The position numbers and the translations under genes were made by a program. Under the pieces are notes generated by a model. The model had not been told where the DNA came from and searched no databases. It worked only from the letters and a program-made list of their open reading frames with translations. From an uncultured Clostridia bacterium (lineage in GTDB: Bacteria; Bacillota; Clostridia; Monoglobales; Monoglobaceae), in contig CAJTWN010000010.1 in NCBI GenBank assembly GCA_910580105.1, forward strand, positions 1-64,000: a DNA stretch of 64,000 nucleotides. Direction: 5' to 3'. How positions within the stretch are numbered: position 1 is the stretch's first letter; the number at the start of each line of letters is the position of its first letter. Positions 51,745 to 61,009 of the stretch are shown here, piece after piece.

Positions 51745-52015
51745 TGGTGTCCTTCGGGCTGGGGATGATGGCAAAGTGTGTTGCAAAAAGCCGCAGAAAG
51801 CAAGAAAAGAAAAACTTATCAGAGGGAGAGGGGGCAGCGTGTGTATAGCGGGCAGGAATTTCCTTCGGAAATAAAGCGCTATGGGGCCTTCCGGCTGCTT
51901 GGGCAAACAACCGTTTTATTGTTGATTTTAACGGAGAAACGAAGGGAGAATGGTGTTTTGTTGTTAACCCAAAGTGATTTGAGGGCGAGATTTACAGGAG
52001 AAATATCTCGAATTC
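51745..52015. other. Intergenic region after feo, no gene seen
   Basis: About 270 bases with overlapping short ORFs on both strands. None has a convincing ribosome site or recognisable protein sequence. I see no repeat of the dispersed families here. Confidence 0.4.
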
Positions 52016-52044
52016 TTGCGTTTTTGAAAAAAATATGTTATAAT
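52016..52044 (+). promoter_or_regulatory. Promoter of the SLH-domain peptidase
   Basis: TTGCGT (52016-52021), a 17-base spacer and TATAAT (52039-52044), about 54 bases before the start codon. Confidence 0.75.
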
Positions 52045-52097
52045 GTTTTTCAACTATTCTATTTACATGACAAAAAGAGATTTTCGAGGTGAAAAAA

Positions 52098-53480
52098 ATG
52101 AAGAAAAGGATACTATGTATTATGCTGATGTGCATAATGCTGAGCCTGCAAATGTCTGCTTTTGCTTATGAACCGAATTCCTGGGCTGTGGAAGAGGTGA
52201 ACGGCGCGATCCGTCTCAGTATTATTTCCGATGAGTATGCGACCAAACCTTTCTCTATGGATATTACGCGCAGTGATTTCGTAAACGTGGCAATGAATCT
52301 GTACGCAACCATTACAGCCGAAAATATTTCGACCAATGCAAAACAGCCGTTTACCGATACCAATGATATTTTTCCGAATATGGCCTATTATGCAGGAATT
52401 GTCAGCGGTGACGGAGAGGGACATTTCTTTCCGCTCAGCACGCTGACCCGGCAGGAGATGTGTAAAATTATTACAAGTGTCCTGTCTGCGGCAGGTGTTT
52501 TGGGGCCGTATTATCCGTCTGAAAACGTTTTTGCAAAGTTTACCGATGCGGATCAGATTGCGGTTTGGGCAAGAGATTATGTTGCCTTTATGCTGGATGC
52601 CGGGTTGATGTCCGGTGATGCAGAAGGTACCTTCCGTCCGGCAGACAATGTCACCCGTGAAGAGGCGGCGTTGATTGCCTATCGTTGTTTCCTGAAATAT
52701 GGAAAGGACTATCAGGGGCAGATTCAGACCACTCTGAAATCCACCCGTGATTCCCACGGAAACATTATTCAGACACTTTCAAAGACCATTGTGCTTCCCA
52801 ACGGGGCAACGGTTGCCCTGCGGAATGCAGACGACCCCAATGCGGCAGAAATGCCGGATCCGGTCATGCCGGACGGCAGTGCCGGAACGGCGCCCAGCGG
52901 TACGCCGCTGCAAACGCCGGGAGACGACGGACTGTATCGGTTGAAGACCTTTTCTGAAACCCTTGCTACGGGTGAAGCGGCTGAAAAAGAAGCCCGGATT
53001 TTCGGAGATGCAGGAAGATATACCACCTATGAAGAAGCGGAAGCACATATGACCAGCGTCACAGTCAATGTTTGGAAGCTGGACGGCGCAGGGAAGCTTT
53101 ATCCTTCCACCCTTACCTTCCGCATCAACTCGGTTTTGAAAGACGATGTAATTGCCATTTTTAATGAAATTTTCAATTCAGAGGAAAAACCGCCGATTAA
53201 AGATGCCACCGGTTATGGATGGCGCTCACCAATGGCCAATGGAAACCTTTCGGATCATAACTATGGTACGGTAATTGATCTTAATTATAACGAAAATTAT
53301 TGTGTTTATAAGAGTGGTACGACCATAGGAAGTTTCTATGATCCGGAAAATTCGGTCTATTCCTTCAAGCCGGCAGGGATTGTTATCCAGACCTTTGCAA
53401 AGTACGGATGGCTTTGGGGCGGTAATGCCTGGGTCAGCGGTACCATGGATTATATGCACTTTACCTATCTCGGCAAATAG
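52098..53480 (+). CDS. S-layer-anchored M15-type (VanY-like) peptidase
   Basis: A 460-residue exported protein: signal peptide (ILCIMLMCIMLSLQMSAFA), two clear SLH domains (about 90-135 with FPLSTLTRQEMCKII, and 148-195 with FRPADNVTREEAALIAYRCF) plus a degenerate one before them, a linker, and a C-terminal M15 domain. The zinc site is visible as SDHNYGTVIDLN and TMDYMHF. SLH domains bind secondary cell-wall polymers, and M15 enzymes cut D-Ala peptides of peptidoglycan, so it probably trims the wall at the surface. I chose the ATG at 52098 from GAGGTG seven bases upstream. Confidence 0.85.
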   Translation: MKKRILCIMLMCIMLSLQMSAFAYEPNSWAVEEVNGAIRLSIISDEYATKPFSMDITRSDFVNVAMNLYATITAENISTNAKQPFTDTNDIFPNMAYYAGIVSGDGEGHFFPLSTLTRQEMCKIITSVLSAAGVLGPYYPSENVFAKFTDADQIAVWARDYVAFMLDAGLMSGDAEGTFRPADNVTREEAALIAYRCFLKYGKDYQGQIQTTLKSTRDSHGNIIQTLSKTIVLPNGATVALRNADDPNAAEMPDPVMPDGSAGTAPSGTPLQTPGDDGLYRLKTFSETLATGEAAEKEARIFGDAGRYTTYEEAEAHMTSVTVNVWKLDGAGKLYPSTLTFRINSVLKDDVIAIFNEIFNSEEKPPIKDATGYGWRSPMANGNLSDHNYGTVIDLNYNENYCVYKSGTTIGSFYDPENSVYSFKPAGIVIQTFAKYGWLWGGNAWVSGTMDYMHFTYLGK

Positions 53481-53579
53481 ATATCCGGTTGGATGGTCAG
53501 GAGGCAGAATTGTTCTGCTTCAAACAACTGATATAGAAATGCGGCCGGAGATGAATGAACACATTGTTTTTGCAGATAT

Positions 53580-53613
53580 AAAAGGACGCCTGTGTATTTT
53601 GGCGTCCTTTTCT
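53580..53613 (+). terminator. Terminator after the SLH peptidase
   Basis: AAAGGACGCC (53581-53590) pairs with GGCGTCCTTT (53601-53610), with a T-rich 3' end. Confidence 0.85.
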
Positions 53614-53675
53614 GTTTAAAAGAGGAATGGAAGTTCTAAAACAGGGAAATTTAACTGTACAATAAGAATGAGGTG

Positions 53676-54074
53676 ATGAAATTGAAATTTGAGGAATTGG
53701 TCAGTTTGGCGATGGAAAAGGTGAATCCAAGACAGCTGTCCGGAAGCACTGAGGCCGGTGCAGTGGCGGCGGCCATTGAAACTGCATCGGGAAATGTGTA
53801 TCTGGGCGTCAACATTGACGCCCCCTGTTCGGTGGGATTCTGTGCAGAACATGCGGCTATTGGCGCTATGGTCACTGCGGGGGAAAACCGGATCGTAAAG
53901 ATGGCGGCGGTCAAAAAAGGCGGTATTATCATTCCCCCCTGCGGCAGATGCAGGGAATTTATCTGTCAGGTACATCCGGACAACGGAGATTGCGAGGTAC
54001 TTCTGTCCGGCGGCCGTGTGGTAAGAATTGACGACCTTTTGCCCAGCCGCTGGGACAGACCGGCAGAAAATTAA
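53676..54074 (+). CDS. Cytidine deaminase-like zinc enzyme
   Basis: A 132-residue protein of the cytidine deaminase fold. The zinc and catalytic residues appear as CAEHAAIGAM (H/C-A-E motif) and PPCGRCREF (PCxxC). It resembles the blasticidin-S deaminase/CDA-like group, whose members act on nucleosides or nucleoside antibiotics. The start is uncertain: an AGGTG site overlaps the ATG at 53676 and is better spaced for a TTG at 53682, which would shorten the protein by two residues. It is monocistronic, with repeat copy C about 95 bases downstream. Confidence 0.83.
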   Translation: MKLKFEELVSLAMEKVNPRQLSGSTEAGAVAAAIETASGNVYLGVNIDAPCSVGFCAEHAAIGAMVTAGENRIVKMAAVKKGGIIIPPCGRCREFICQVHPDNGDCEVLLSGGRVVRIDDLLPSRWDRPAEN

Positions 54075-54167
54075 AACTTGTTTATTTTTCCCAAAATATA
54101 TTGACCTTTGGGTGAGAATGCAGTATAATTTCCCCATATAATAAAGGGGATTTCTCTTCCGGACAGG

Positions 54168-54284
54168 TATAACTAAATTAAGATGTCCCCCGCCTCTAAG
54201 GCGGCGGGCGTCACTTGATTTTTTCAGTGGGAGTACAATCTCCCACTGAAAACGTTGAATGACGGGGCAAAGCCCCTTATTGAA
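54168..54284 (+). repeat. Three-hairpin intergenic repeat, copy C (full length, 117 bp)
   Basis: Nearly identical to copy B over its whole length, with differences mainly in the short segment after the first hairpin. It ends 22 bases before the lyase start codon and has the same orientation. Here the in-repeat ATG (MTGQSPLL) is in frame with the downstream gene, so the repeat could donate an alternative start. Confidence 0.85.
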
Positions 54285-54306
54285 TCTGCCGGAAAAACCC
54301 GAAAGG

Positions 54307-56520
54307 ATGATGTGTGTGTTGAATTTTACTTTTGAGAAGTTGTATATGACCGATGTCTTTGACGAGCATTGCGGGGTTGGTGTTCCCTTCCCCCAGGGGA
54401 GTGTCAGGGAACCCTTTGACTTGGCAGTTAAAGGGGAAACAGGTGAAAAGCCGGTGCAGTATAAGGTGACTTCACGCTGGCCGGATGGTTCGGTTCGGTG
54501 GCTGTACGCCCGGTTCCTGGCAGATCTGAAGGGCAATGCCAAAACCGTTTACCAATGCGGGATTCTTCCGGGAACAGAGCCGGAAACAAAGGGAATGGTG
54601 ATGCAGGAAGCTGATGGGCTGACCATTGATACCGGTGCGGTGGTTGTTCGTCTTCAGAATGGCGCGCAGTTTGTGAAGGAAATTACGGCCGGAGGAATCA
54701 CCTATGGCGCTGCGTCCTTTGACGGACCGGTGCTCCGGGATGAAGAGGGAAATACCTATGCACTCCGGATCGACGGCTGGAAGATTATAGAGGATGGTCC
54801 CCTCTGTGCGGTGGTACAGGGAGAAGGCGCACACTGCCTGCCGGATGGACAGGAGCGGCGGTGTCGGATCAAGGTGACTGCCTATGCAAACAAACCCTGG
54901 ATAGAGTTGGCCTATACCCTGGTGAATACCTCCTATGGACAGCTTGCGGTGAAGGATCTCTCTTTCTATTTCCGCCCAAGCACGCCGGCAGAGCAAGCGG
55001 CATCCTGCGTGGCCTGGTCAAACTATGCCACCTCATACAGGAAAAGTGAAACGGGCGAGCCGGTGGAGAAGGTAATTGATGCAGAAATGCTTCTCTTTGA
55101 GGGGAATGAGCATATGGCCGAGGTCTTTTATGGCACCCTGTTTGCAGATTATAACACGCCGGCAGGCGGAGTATGTGCCACCGTTTATCAGGCACAGCAA
55201 AACTATCCCAAGGCTGTGGCGGCATCCAAAGAGGGGCTGAAAATTTCTCTGGTGCCCGATGGTCTGGGCCCCATTGTTATGGAGCAGGGGATGGCGAGAC
55301 AGCAGCGTTTCCTCCTTCACTTCCACAGTGGTGAAGAGACGCCGGAACAGTTAAACGACAGAAGCATCCGGTATCAGATGCCGGACCGTCCTTTGCTGGA
55401 GGCGGCGGTCTATCGGGCAGCGGGCGTCTTTGAAGATGTCTTTGTAGAGAAAAAGAATATGGAGGTAGAGCGGCGGTTCATACGAAGTATTGATAAACGG
55501 GCGGGCGCCTATGGAATGCTTCACTGGGGGGATTCGCCTTCGGCGGATTATACCCAGCAGGGACGGGGCGGCGGTGCCACCGTCTGGATCAACAACGAGT
55601 ATGATTTTTCCCATGCCTGCACGCTGATGTATGCCCGTACGGGACAGCGGCGGTTTATGGACTATATGCTGGTCTCCAGCCGGCACTGGATCGACGTGGA
55701 CATCTGCCATTTCTCTGATGATCCGCTGGTACAGGACGGACAGTGGGAGCACGCGAAACGGCACTGTATCGGCAGTCATATGGCTTGCAGTCATGAATGG
55801 GTGCAGGGGCTTCTTGATTATTATCATCTTTCCGGAGATGAGGACGGTCTGGAGGCAGCGATGGGCATCGGCGGCAACGTGATGCGTTTGCTGAATTCTC
55901 CCACCTTCCAGGAGTATGGCGCCCTTCATGCCCGGGAATCCGGATGGGCACTCCGCACCCTCGGAGATTTGTATAAGGAGACGGCGGACGAATACTGGCT
56001 GGAGAAATGCGAATGGATTGTCGGCCATTTTGAGAGCTGGGAAAAGAAGTACGGCGGTTGGCTGGCGCCCTACACCGACAATACGGTTGTCCGGGTGGTA
56101 TTTATGATTTCTATCGCAGTTGGCTCGCTGATGCGCTATTACCGGATCCGCCCATCGGAGAAGGTCAAGGGAATGATTCTCCGGGCGGTGGATGACATGA
56201 TGGAAAATTGCCGTGTGGAAACCGGAATGTTCTATTATAAAGAGCTGCCCAGTCTGCAAAAGACCAGCGGCCCCATGATTTTGGAAGCGCTGGCCTATGC
56301 CTATGAATTTACCGGGGATACCAAATATCTCCACGCCGGGCTTCCTACCTTCCAGGAATATATGCGGGAGGTCATTCTGCATCAAAATCTGACCAAGACT
56401 TTGGAAGAGGATGCAATTCTCCTTGCCGGAGAGTGTACCAAGCATTTTGCCCAGTCCTTTCTTCCGGTGGTGAGCTTTTATAAAGCGGCATCGGAAGCAA
56501 ATATTTCTCTTCTTCTGTAA
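54307..56520 (+). CDS. PcRGLX/YetA-like exo-polysaccharide lyase family protein
   Basis: A protein of about 737 residues. Its N-terminal half is an all-beta region with the motif DGSVRWLYARFLADL, typical of the PcRGLX/YetA N-terminal barrel; the second half is a helical (alpha/alpha) barrel (about 430-700). Family members are exo-acting rhamnogalacturonan lyases (PL26-type) or uncharacterised YetA proteins. There is no signal peptide. The start is uncertain: AAAGG directly abuts the ATG at 54307, and a GTG at 54316 would be better spaced. With the GH78 enzyme it suggests use of rhamnogalacturonan-type oligosaccharides. Confidence 0.7.
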   Translation: MMCVLNFTFEKLYMTDVFDEHCGVGVPFPQGSVREPFDLAVKGETGEKPVQYKVTSRWPDGSVRWLYARFLADLKGNAKTVYQCGILPGTEPETKGMVMQEADGLTIDTGAVVVRLQNGAQFVKEITAGGITYGAASFDGPVLRDEEGNTYALRIDGWKIIEDGPLCAVVQGEGAHCLPDGQERRCRIKVTAYANKPWIELAYTLVNTSYGQLAVKDLSFYFRPSTPAEQAASCVAWSNYATSYRKSETGEPVEKVIDAEMLLFEGNEHMAEVFYGTLFADYNTPAGGVCATVYQAQQNYPKAVAASKEGLKISLVPDGLGPIVMEQGMARQQRFLLHFHSGEETPEQLNDRSIRYQMPDRPLLEAAVYRAAGVFEDVFVEKKNMEVERRFIRSIDKRAGAYGMLHWGDSPSADYTQQGRGGGATVWINNEYDFSHACTLMYARTGQRRFMDYMLVSSRHWIDVDICHFSDDPLVQDGQWEHAKRHCIGSHMACSHEWVQGLLDYYHLSGDEDGLEAAMGIGGNVMRLLNSPTFQEYGALHARESGWALRTLGDLYKETADEYWLEKCEWIVGHFESWEKKYGGWLAPYTDNTVVRVVFMISIAVGSLMRYYRIRPSEKVKGMILRAVDDMMENCRVETGMFYYKELPSLQKTSGPMILEALAYAYEFTGDTKYLHAGLPTFQEYMREVILHQNLTKTLEEDAILLAGECTKHFAQSFLPVVSFYKAASEANISLLL

Positions 56521-56533
56521 ACATTATACATAA

Positions 56534-56586
56534 ACAAAACCCTTTGGGATATGCGCTTGTGTGCATGTATTCCGAAGGGTTTTGTG
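56534..56586. terminator. Long imperfect terminator hairpin
   Basis: ACAAAACCCTT at 56534-56545 pairs with AAGGGTTTTGT at 56575-56585, extended by an imperfect inner stem around TTGTGTGC. It can serve both the lyase gene and the convergent lipoprotein gene. Confidence 0.65.
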
Positions 56587-56667
56587 TTGGGGAAGAAAGG
56601 CGACAGCAGATCGAATCTTTTGCAAAGCAAATAGGATTGCATGGTTTTCCTATATTTTCAGGAAAAG

Positions 56668-58320
56668 CTATTGAACGGAAAGCGTATTGTGCATAGGGGC
56701 GGTACAGCCGGTTAGGGTAGTCACTTCGATTTCAATTGTGTTTTTCGTTCCCGATGCAATGGGAAAATGTATATCGGAACTGTATTCGGCAGGTTCCAGC
56801 CGTTTTGGCGGATCGCTGGCGGATGCAGGGTCGGCCGCCGGATTGTCATCGAATTTTTTCATATAATAATATCCCCCGTCATCCCGAAGAATGCGGTCGT
56901 TTTCGTCCAGCTGGCGGAAGCGATAGACCTGCCCGGCAATGGATTTCATATCAAAAATAAATGTTCGTGGTTTTGTATCCTGGTTTTCAATTGCAATGGT
57001 ATAGCGGTATGTCACGCCGAAATTTCCCAAATTACAGGCCGCATAGCGATAGAATTCATCGGTTGCGGGTTCCATTCCGGTTGGATAATCAATATTCTTT
57101 ATTTCTCCGTTGGGGATAAATGCTTTGCCGGCAGGTATTTTATATTCCTTATATTTCTTCTCCATGGTTTTGTCCTGTATTTGATAGGCTTTGGTATGAT
57201 AGGGATCAAAGCGCCAAAGGTTGTCCGGGTCTTCTGCCTTTCTGCCATATAAGGTTAATTTGGTATCGTCCGGATAGGTCAGTCGCATTAAATCCGATTC
57301 CGCGGCGATTGGCTCCTCTTCGCGCCATGTGTTGACATTGGTGGCAAACCTGCCGTCTGTTCGTGTATATCCGTTGGGAACACGCATATTTTGGATGGTG
57401 ACAGGAAGCCCGGCGGAAGGCGTCGTCTGGCCGATGGTATAGGAAAGTTGTGTATCAACCAGCGGAGCATTTGGGGCAATACCTTTATACTGCGGCTCGT
57501 TTGCAAAGGAACCGGGGCGGACTGCTGAGGTTTGCATGTTGACCCTTGCCTTCTCTTTGTCCTGATAGGCGATGGTATCCAGTGTGAGTTTGCCTTCCAG
57601 GACCTCAAACTGCATCATCAGCCACATTGGCTCATCATAACCACCATAGCGGAAATGATGAATATCATTTTTTTGGATATATGTAATCCATTCGCTGAGA
57701 AATACCGGATTGCCGGATTGCAGTTGTCTTTCCGTGTGCAAGTGGTCGAAATCCTTTGTCCTGGGATAACGATATGTGTCGCGGATAACACAACTGCATG
57801 CGGGATTGGTGCAGGAACCGCCGTCTGTCTTGCAGGTACAGTCCGGGGCACAGATGCAATCATATGTGCGCAGGAATTCCGGCATATAGACCGGTGTGTT
57901 TGTATAATCTGCCCAGGCCTGGTTCCAGTCCCAGTCGTGATCAAGGCCCAGCGCTGTGATTTGGAAGGCGCCGCCGTCTTCGGCTGTAAAGACAGTGTCA
58001 TAGTAAAGGTCAGCGTTCAAATCGACAGAATAACCGCGGTGGTGGTAACTGAAAACCGTGTAAATTCCTGGGGTGAGATCGGCAAAGTGTGCAATGGTGC
58101 TGGGGGCGTCCGGATGGTCGGCCAGATAGGCGCTGTTTAAATGTTCCGGATTGTCGTCAAATAGGTAATACATCGGTTTTCCGTCTTTGGTATGGGTAAC
58201 AGGGGTGAAGGTGAGAACCGGCGCCTCTGTATCCAGATAGACCGAAGGGGGTTGCCCGGCTTGACAGGCGGTCAGGCAGAACAATAGCAGCATCAGGATG
58301 CTGGTTTTAAAGAATCGCAT
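56668..58320 (-). CDS. Lipoprotein with a seven-cysteine cluster, function unknown
   Basis: A 550-residue protein with a lipoprotein signal (lipobox LTAC, Cys19). It is mostly beta-rich, with an unusual cluster C-x-C-x3-C-x-C-x6-C-x4-C-x-C at residues 155-177, which looks like a metal- or disulfide-rich knot. I recognise no family. The C-terminal part (FIFDMKSIAGQVYRFR onward) suggests a beta sandwich. It is convergent with the YetA-type lyase and divergent from an SDR gene. A GAGAGGG site precedes the ATG. Confidence 0.6.
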   Translation of the reverse strand: MRFFKTSILMLLLFCLTACQAGQPPSVYLDTEAPVLTFTPVTHTKDGKPMYYLFDDNPEHLNSAYLADHPDAPSTIAHFADLTPGIYTVFSYHHRGYSVDLNADLYYDTVFTAEDGGAFQITALGLDHDWDWNQAWADYTNTPVYMPEFLRTYDCICAPDCTCKTDGGSCTNPACSCVIRDTYRYPRTKDFDHLHTERQLQSGNPVFLSEWITYIQKNDIHHFRYGGYDEPMWLMMQFEVLEGKLTLDTIAYQDKEKARVNMQTSAVRPGSFANEPQYKGIAPNAPLVDTQLSYTIGQTTPSAGLPVTIQNMRVPNGYTRTDGRFATNVNTWREEEPIAAESDLMRLTYPDDTKLTLYGRKAEDPDNLWRFDPYHTKAYQIQDKTMEKKYKEYKIPAGKAFIPNGEIKNIDYPTGMEPATDEFYRYAACNLGNFGVTYRYTIAIENQDTKPRTFIFDMKSIAGQVYRFRQLDENDRILRDDGGYYYMKKFDDNPAADPASASDPPKRLEPAEYSSDIHFPIASGTKNTIEIEVTTLTGCTAPMHNTLSVQ

Positions 58321-58580
58321 AGGAGAACCCTCTCAAAATCAAGTAATATATCCAATAGTATACTGAAAGTGAAAAGAGATGTCAATCATAAGGAAAGAAT
58401 GGTTGTATTTGGAAATTCTCTGTGGTAAAATAAGTGTAAGAAAACAGAAATTATCATATAAATGATTTTATATTGTGCCGTCTTGCGTTGCACAGCGGCG
58501 GATTCGTGCAGCAGGGAGAAGGAAAAACTTTCATTTTCTGTGCTGGGCAGAATCAAATTGAGAAAAAGGGGAGATATATA

Positions 58581-59336
58581 ATGATTGCACTGATAACAGG
58601 GGCGAGCAGCGGAATTGGAAAAGCGCTGGCGTGTACGTTGGGCGAAAAGGGTTATGATCTTATTTTGGTTGCGCGCCGGAGAGCACCGATGGAAACACTG
58701 AAGAAGACATTGAAAACAAAGGTGGACATTTATGCCTTTGACCTTGCCAAAGAAGAAAATGTATATGCACTGTACGAAAAGACAAAAGATAAAAATATTG
58801 ATTTGCTGGTGAATAATGCAGGCTTCGGCTTGTTTGGAGATACAGACGAAACTGCACTATCCAGAGAACTGGAGATGCTGGATTTGAATGTCCGCGCCCT
58901 GCATATCCTGACCAAGCTGTTTTTGAAGGATTTTGTGGAGCGCGGCAGCGGACAGATTCTGAATGTAGCGAGCACAGCAGGATTTTTTGCGGGGCCGGGG
59001 CTGAATACTTATTATGCGACAAAAAATTATGTCCTTCGCTTTACAACGGCAATTTATGAAGAACTGCGCCGGAAAAAGAGCAATGTACAAATTGGTGTAC
59101 TATGCCCCGGCCCGGTGGAGACAGAATTTAATCAGGTTGCCGGCGGCAGGTTTTTTATGCGTGGATTGTGTGCAAAACAGGTGGCGGAATATGCGGTGCG
59201 GCAAATGGAAAAAAAGAAGCTTTTGATCATACCGGGAATCGGAAATAAGCTATGTATCTTTGCCGCCCGGTTTGCCCCCTATCGGCTGATGCTGCGGATG
59301 GTCTATCATATTCAGAGGAAGAAACAAACCTGCTAG
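58581..59336 (+). CDS. Short-chain dehydrogenase/reductase (SDR)
   Basis: A 251-residue classical SDR: NAD(P)-binding TGASSGIGKAL (residues 6-16), NNAGFG, catalytic Ser in NVASTAGFF and the YATKNYV tetrad (Tyr and Lys), plus PGPVETEF. The DltE/YqjQ-like sequence suggests a housekeeping oxidoreductase whose substrate is unknown. I chose the ATG at 58581 because GGGGAGA precedes it; the frame stays open further upstream. It has a long leader with a possible promoter (TTGTAT-N17-TAAAAT at 58403-58431). Confidence 0.88.
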   Translation: MIALITGASSGIGKALACTLGEKGYDLILVARRRAPMETLKKTLKTKVDIYAFDLAKEENVYALYEKTKDKNIDLLVNNAGFGLFGDTDETALSRELEMLDLNVRALHILTKLFLKDFVERGSGQILNVASTAGFFAGPGLNTYYATKNYVLRFTTAIYEELRRKKSNVQIGVLCPGPVETEFNQVAGGRFFMRGLCAKQVAEYAVRQMEKKKLLIIPGIGNKLCIFAARFAPYRLMLRMVYHIQRKKQTC

Positions 59337-59545
59337 GGCAGGCGGTTTGGCTGTGTAACCGGAAGAAAATGTGCATTGTTTCACCTGCCGGATTTATGCA
59401 GTAGATGACCGGCCGCCGGGAAGAATCAGGGAGTAAGAACAACGGAAGCACACAGTTTTTTTGAATGGTTATGATTATAAGAAGTTGTGAAATTGGCTGT
59501 TTGTGCTGGATAGAGAAATCGTATATAAATGTTAGGAGCGTACAG

Positions 59546-60712
59546 ATGAAAAGAATTTGGAAGATAAGTTGTATTATTTGTATAATGTCTGTGTTGCTGA
59601 CAGGCTGTACAGCGAAAAGTATCGGATGGATATCGGATACGGATACAAAGACCACAGAAGAGACGCCGGTTCAAAAGGCGGAAAGGTTATTGGCGTCTAT
59701 GCGCCTGGAGGAAAAGATTTATCAATTGTTTATGGTTCGTCCGGAGGATCTGACAGGTGTTGGAGTGGCGGTGCAGGCCGGGGAGGTGACACAGAAAGCT
59801 TTGGAAACCTATCCGGTTGGCGGAATCATTTATTTCAGCCAGAATGTGAAAGACCGGGAACAGTTGAAACAGATGATAGAGAATACGAAGTCCTATGCAA
59901 AAATTCCCCTTTGGATTGGGGTGGATGAAGAAGGAGGCCGGGTGGCCCGCCTTGGCAATGCCGGCATTGGCGTGGCTGTTCATCCGCCTATGGGAGAGGT
60001 TGGAGAGCGTGGAAATCCGGAAGAGGCAAGAGAAATTGGAGCTGTTCTTGCCGAAGATTTGAAGGCGTTGGGGTTTAATCTGAATTTTGCCCCTGTTGCC
60101 GATGTGCTGACTGTGGAGAATAACCAGGATATAGGAAACCGTTCTTTCGGCCGGGATCCCGGGGTGGTGTCGAAGATGGTGGCGGCAGAGGTGGAAGGGA
60201 TGCAAGCCGGCGGGGTATCTGCAACTTTAAAGCATTTTCCCAGCAATGGAAGCACTGCGGCCAACACCCATCATGGATATGGGGCGTGTACCAGAACCCT
60301 TGAAGAGATGCGCGCAGCAGAATTCCTGCCTTTTCGGGCAGGGATTGACGCGGGGGCAGATTTGGTGATGGTTGCCCATATGGCGGCGGTGAATGTGACC
60401 GGCAGTCAAACCCCGTCCACTCTTTCAAAAAGAATCGTTACAGATTTGCTTCGGGGTGAACTTGGATTTGAAAAGGTAATCGTTTCGGATGCACTGAATA
60501 TGGGGGCAATCACCGAAAAGTATACGCCGGGTGATGCGGCAGTCAAAGCAATTGAGGCAGGAATTGACCTGCTTTTGATGTCGCCCGACTTTCCGGCGGC
60601 GGCAGAGGCCATTGGACAAAAGGTTGCAGAGGGAACCTTGTCCGAAGAGCGGATTGATGAAAGTGTTCGGCGTATCCTGACCCTGAAAATTGAGAGGGGG
60701 ATTATCTCATAA
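59546..60712 (+). CDS. GH3 beta-N-acetylhexosaminidase-like lipoprotein
   Basis: A 388-residue lipoprotein (lipobox LTGC, Cys21) with a single GH3 domain. It has the NagZ-type motifs GVDEEGGRVARL, KHFPSNGSTAANTHHGYG (the general acid His dyad; the usual GHG is SNG here), LVMVAHMAAVN, and nucleophile Asp in VSDALNMGAI. NagZ-like enzymes release N-acetylglucosamine from cell-wall muropeptides. Membrane anchoring outside the cell would suit wall turnover or external chitooligosaccharide cleavage. TTAGGAG precedes the ATG at 59546. Confidence 0.88.
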   Translation: MKRIWKISCIICIMSVLLTGCTAKSIGWISDTDTKTTEETPVQKAERLLASMRLEEKIYQLFMVRPEDLTGVGVAVQAGEVTQKALETYPVGGIIYFSQNVKDREQLKQMIENTKSYAKIPLWIGVDEEGGRVARLGNAGIGVAVHPPMGEVGERGNPEEAREIGAVLAEDLKALGFNLNFAPVADVLTVENNQDIGNRSFGRDPGVVSKMVAAEVEGMQAGGVSATLKHFPSNGSTAANTHHGYGACTRTLEEMRAAEFLPFRAGIDAGADLVMVAHMAAVNVTGSQTPSTLSKRIVTDLLRGELGFEKVIVSDALNMGAITEKYTPGDAAVKAIEAGIDLLLMSPDFPAAAEAIGQKVAEGTLSEERIDESVRRILTLKIERGIIS

Positions 60713-60724
60713 AGATATGTGCAA

Positions 60725-60911
60725 GCCGGCGTTTGGCCGGCCGGTACATATCCAAAAACCTATATTTTAAACCTATTTGCAAAAGCAATGTCTTTGATTT
60801 ATCTGCCGTTCCTTGTATCTGCCTTTTCTGCTGTGGAGGAAAAGGTGCCGTTGTTTTTGCAATGCAGATTTTTTGATAGTCTGCAAGCCGGCATTTGGCC
60901 GGCCTTTTTTA
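60725..60911 (+). repeat. Two near-identical GCCGGC hairpins flanking a 150-base segment
   Basis: GCAAGCCGGC-(G/A)TTTG-GCCGGC occurs at 60721-60741 and 60883-60903. The second is followed by T6 and works as a terminator, presumably for the GH3 gene; the first has no T run. No gene is supported between them. Confidence 0.7.
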
Positions 60912-60948
60912 TTTGACAAAGATTTTTGGTTTTGACAGATTTTTGCGG

Positions 60949-60977
60949 TTGACAAAAGGTGTGACAGGGATTATAAT
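60949..60977 (+). promoter_or_regulatory. Consensus promoter of the HTH-serine hydrolase operon
   Basis: TTGACA (60949-60954), a 17-base spacer and TATAAT (60972-60977), 33 bases before the gene. Further TTGACA copies lie at 60913 and 60932, giving a short direct-repeat series that may be an operator. Confidence 0.85.
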
Positions 60978-61009
60978 CAATTTTAATAATAATATCGGGG
61001 GTGATAATA

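Noticed and set aside
60719..60916. 65-codon ORF between the two GCCGGC hairpins
   Set aside because: It starts and ends within the hairpins and has no ribosome site; its ends are similar only because the hairpins are similar.
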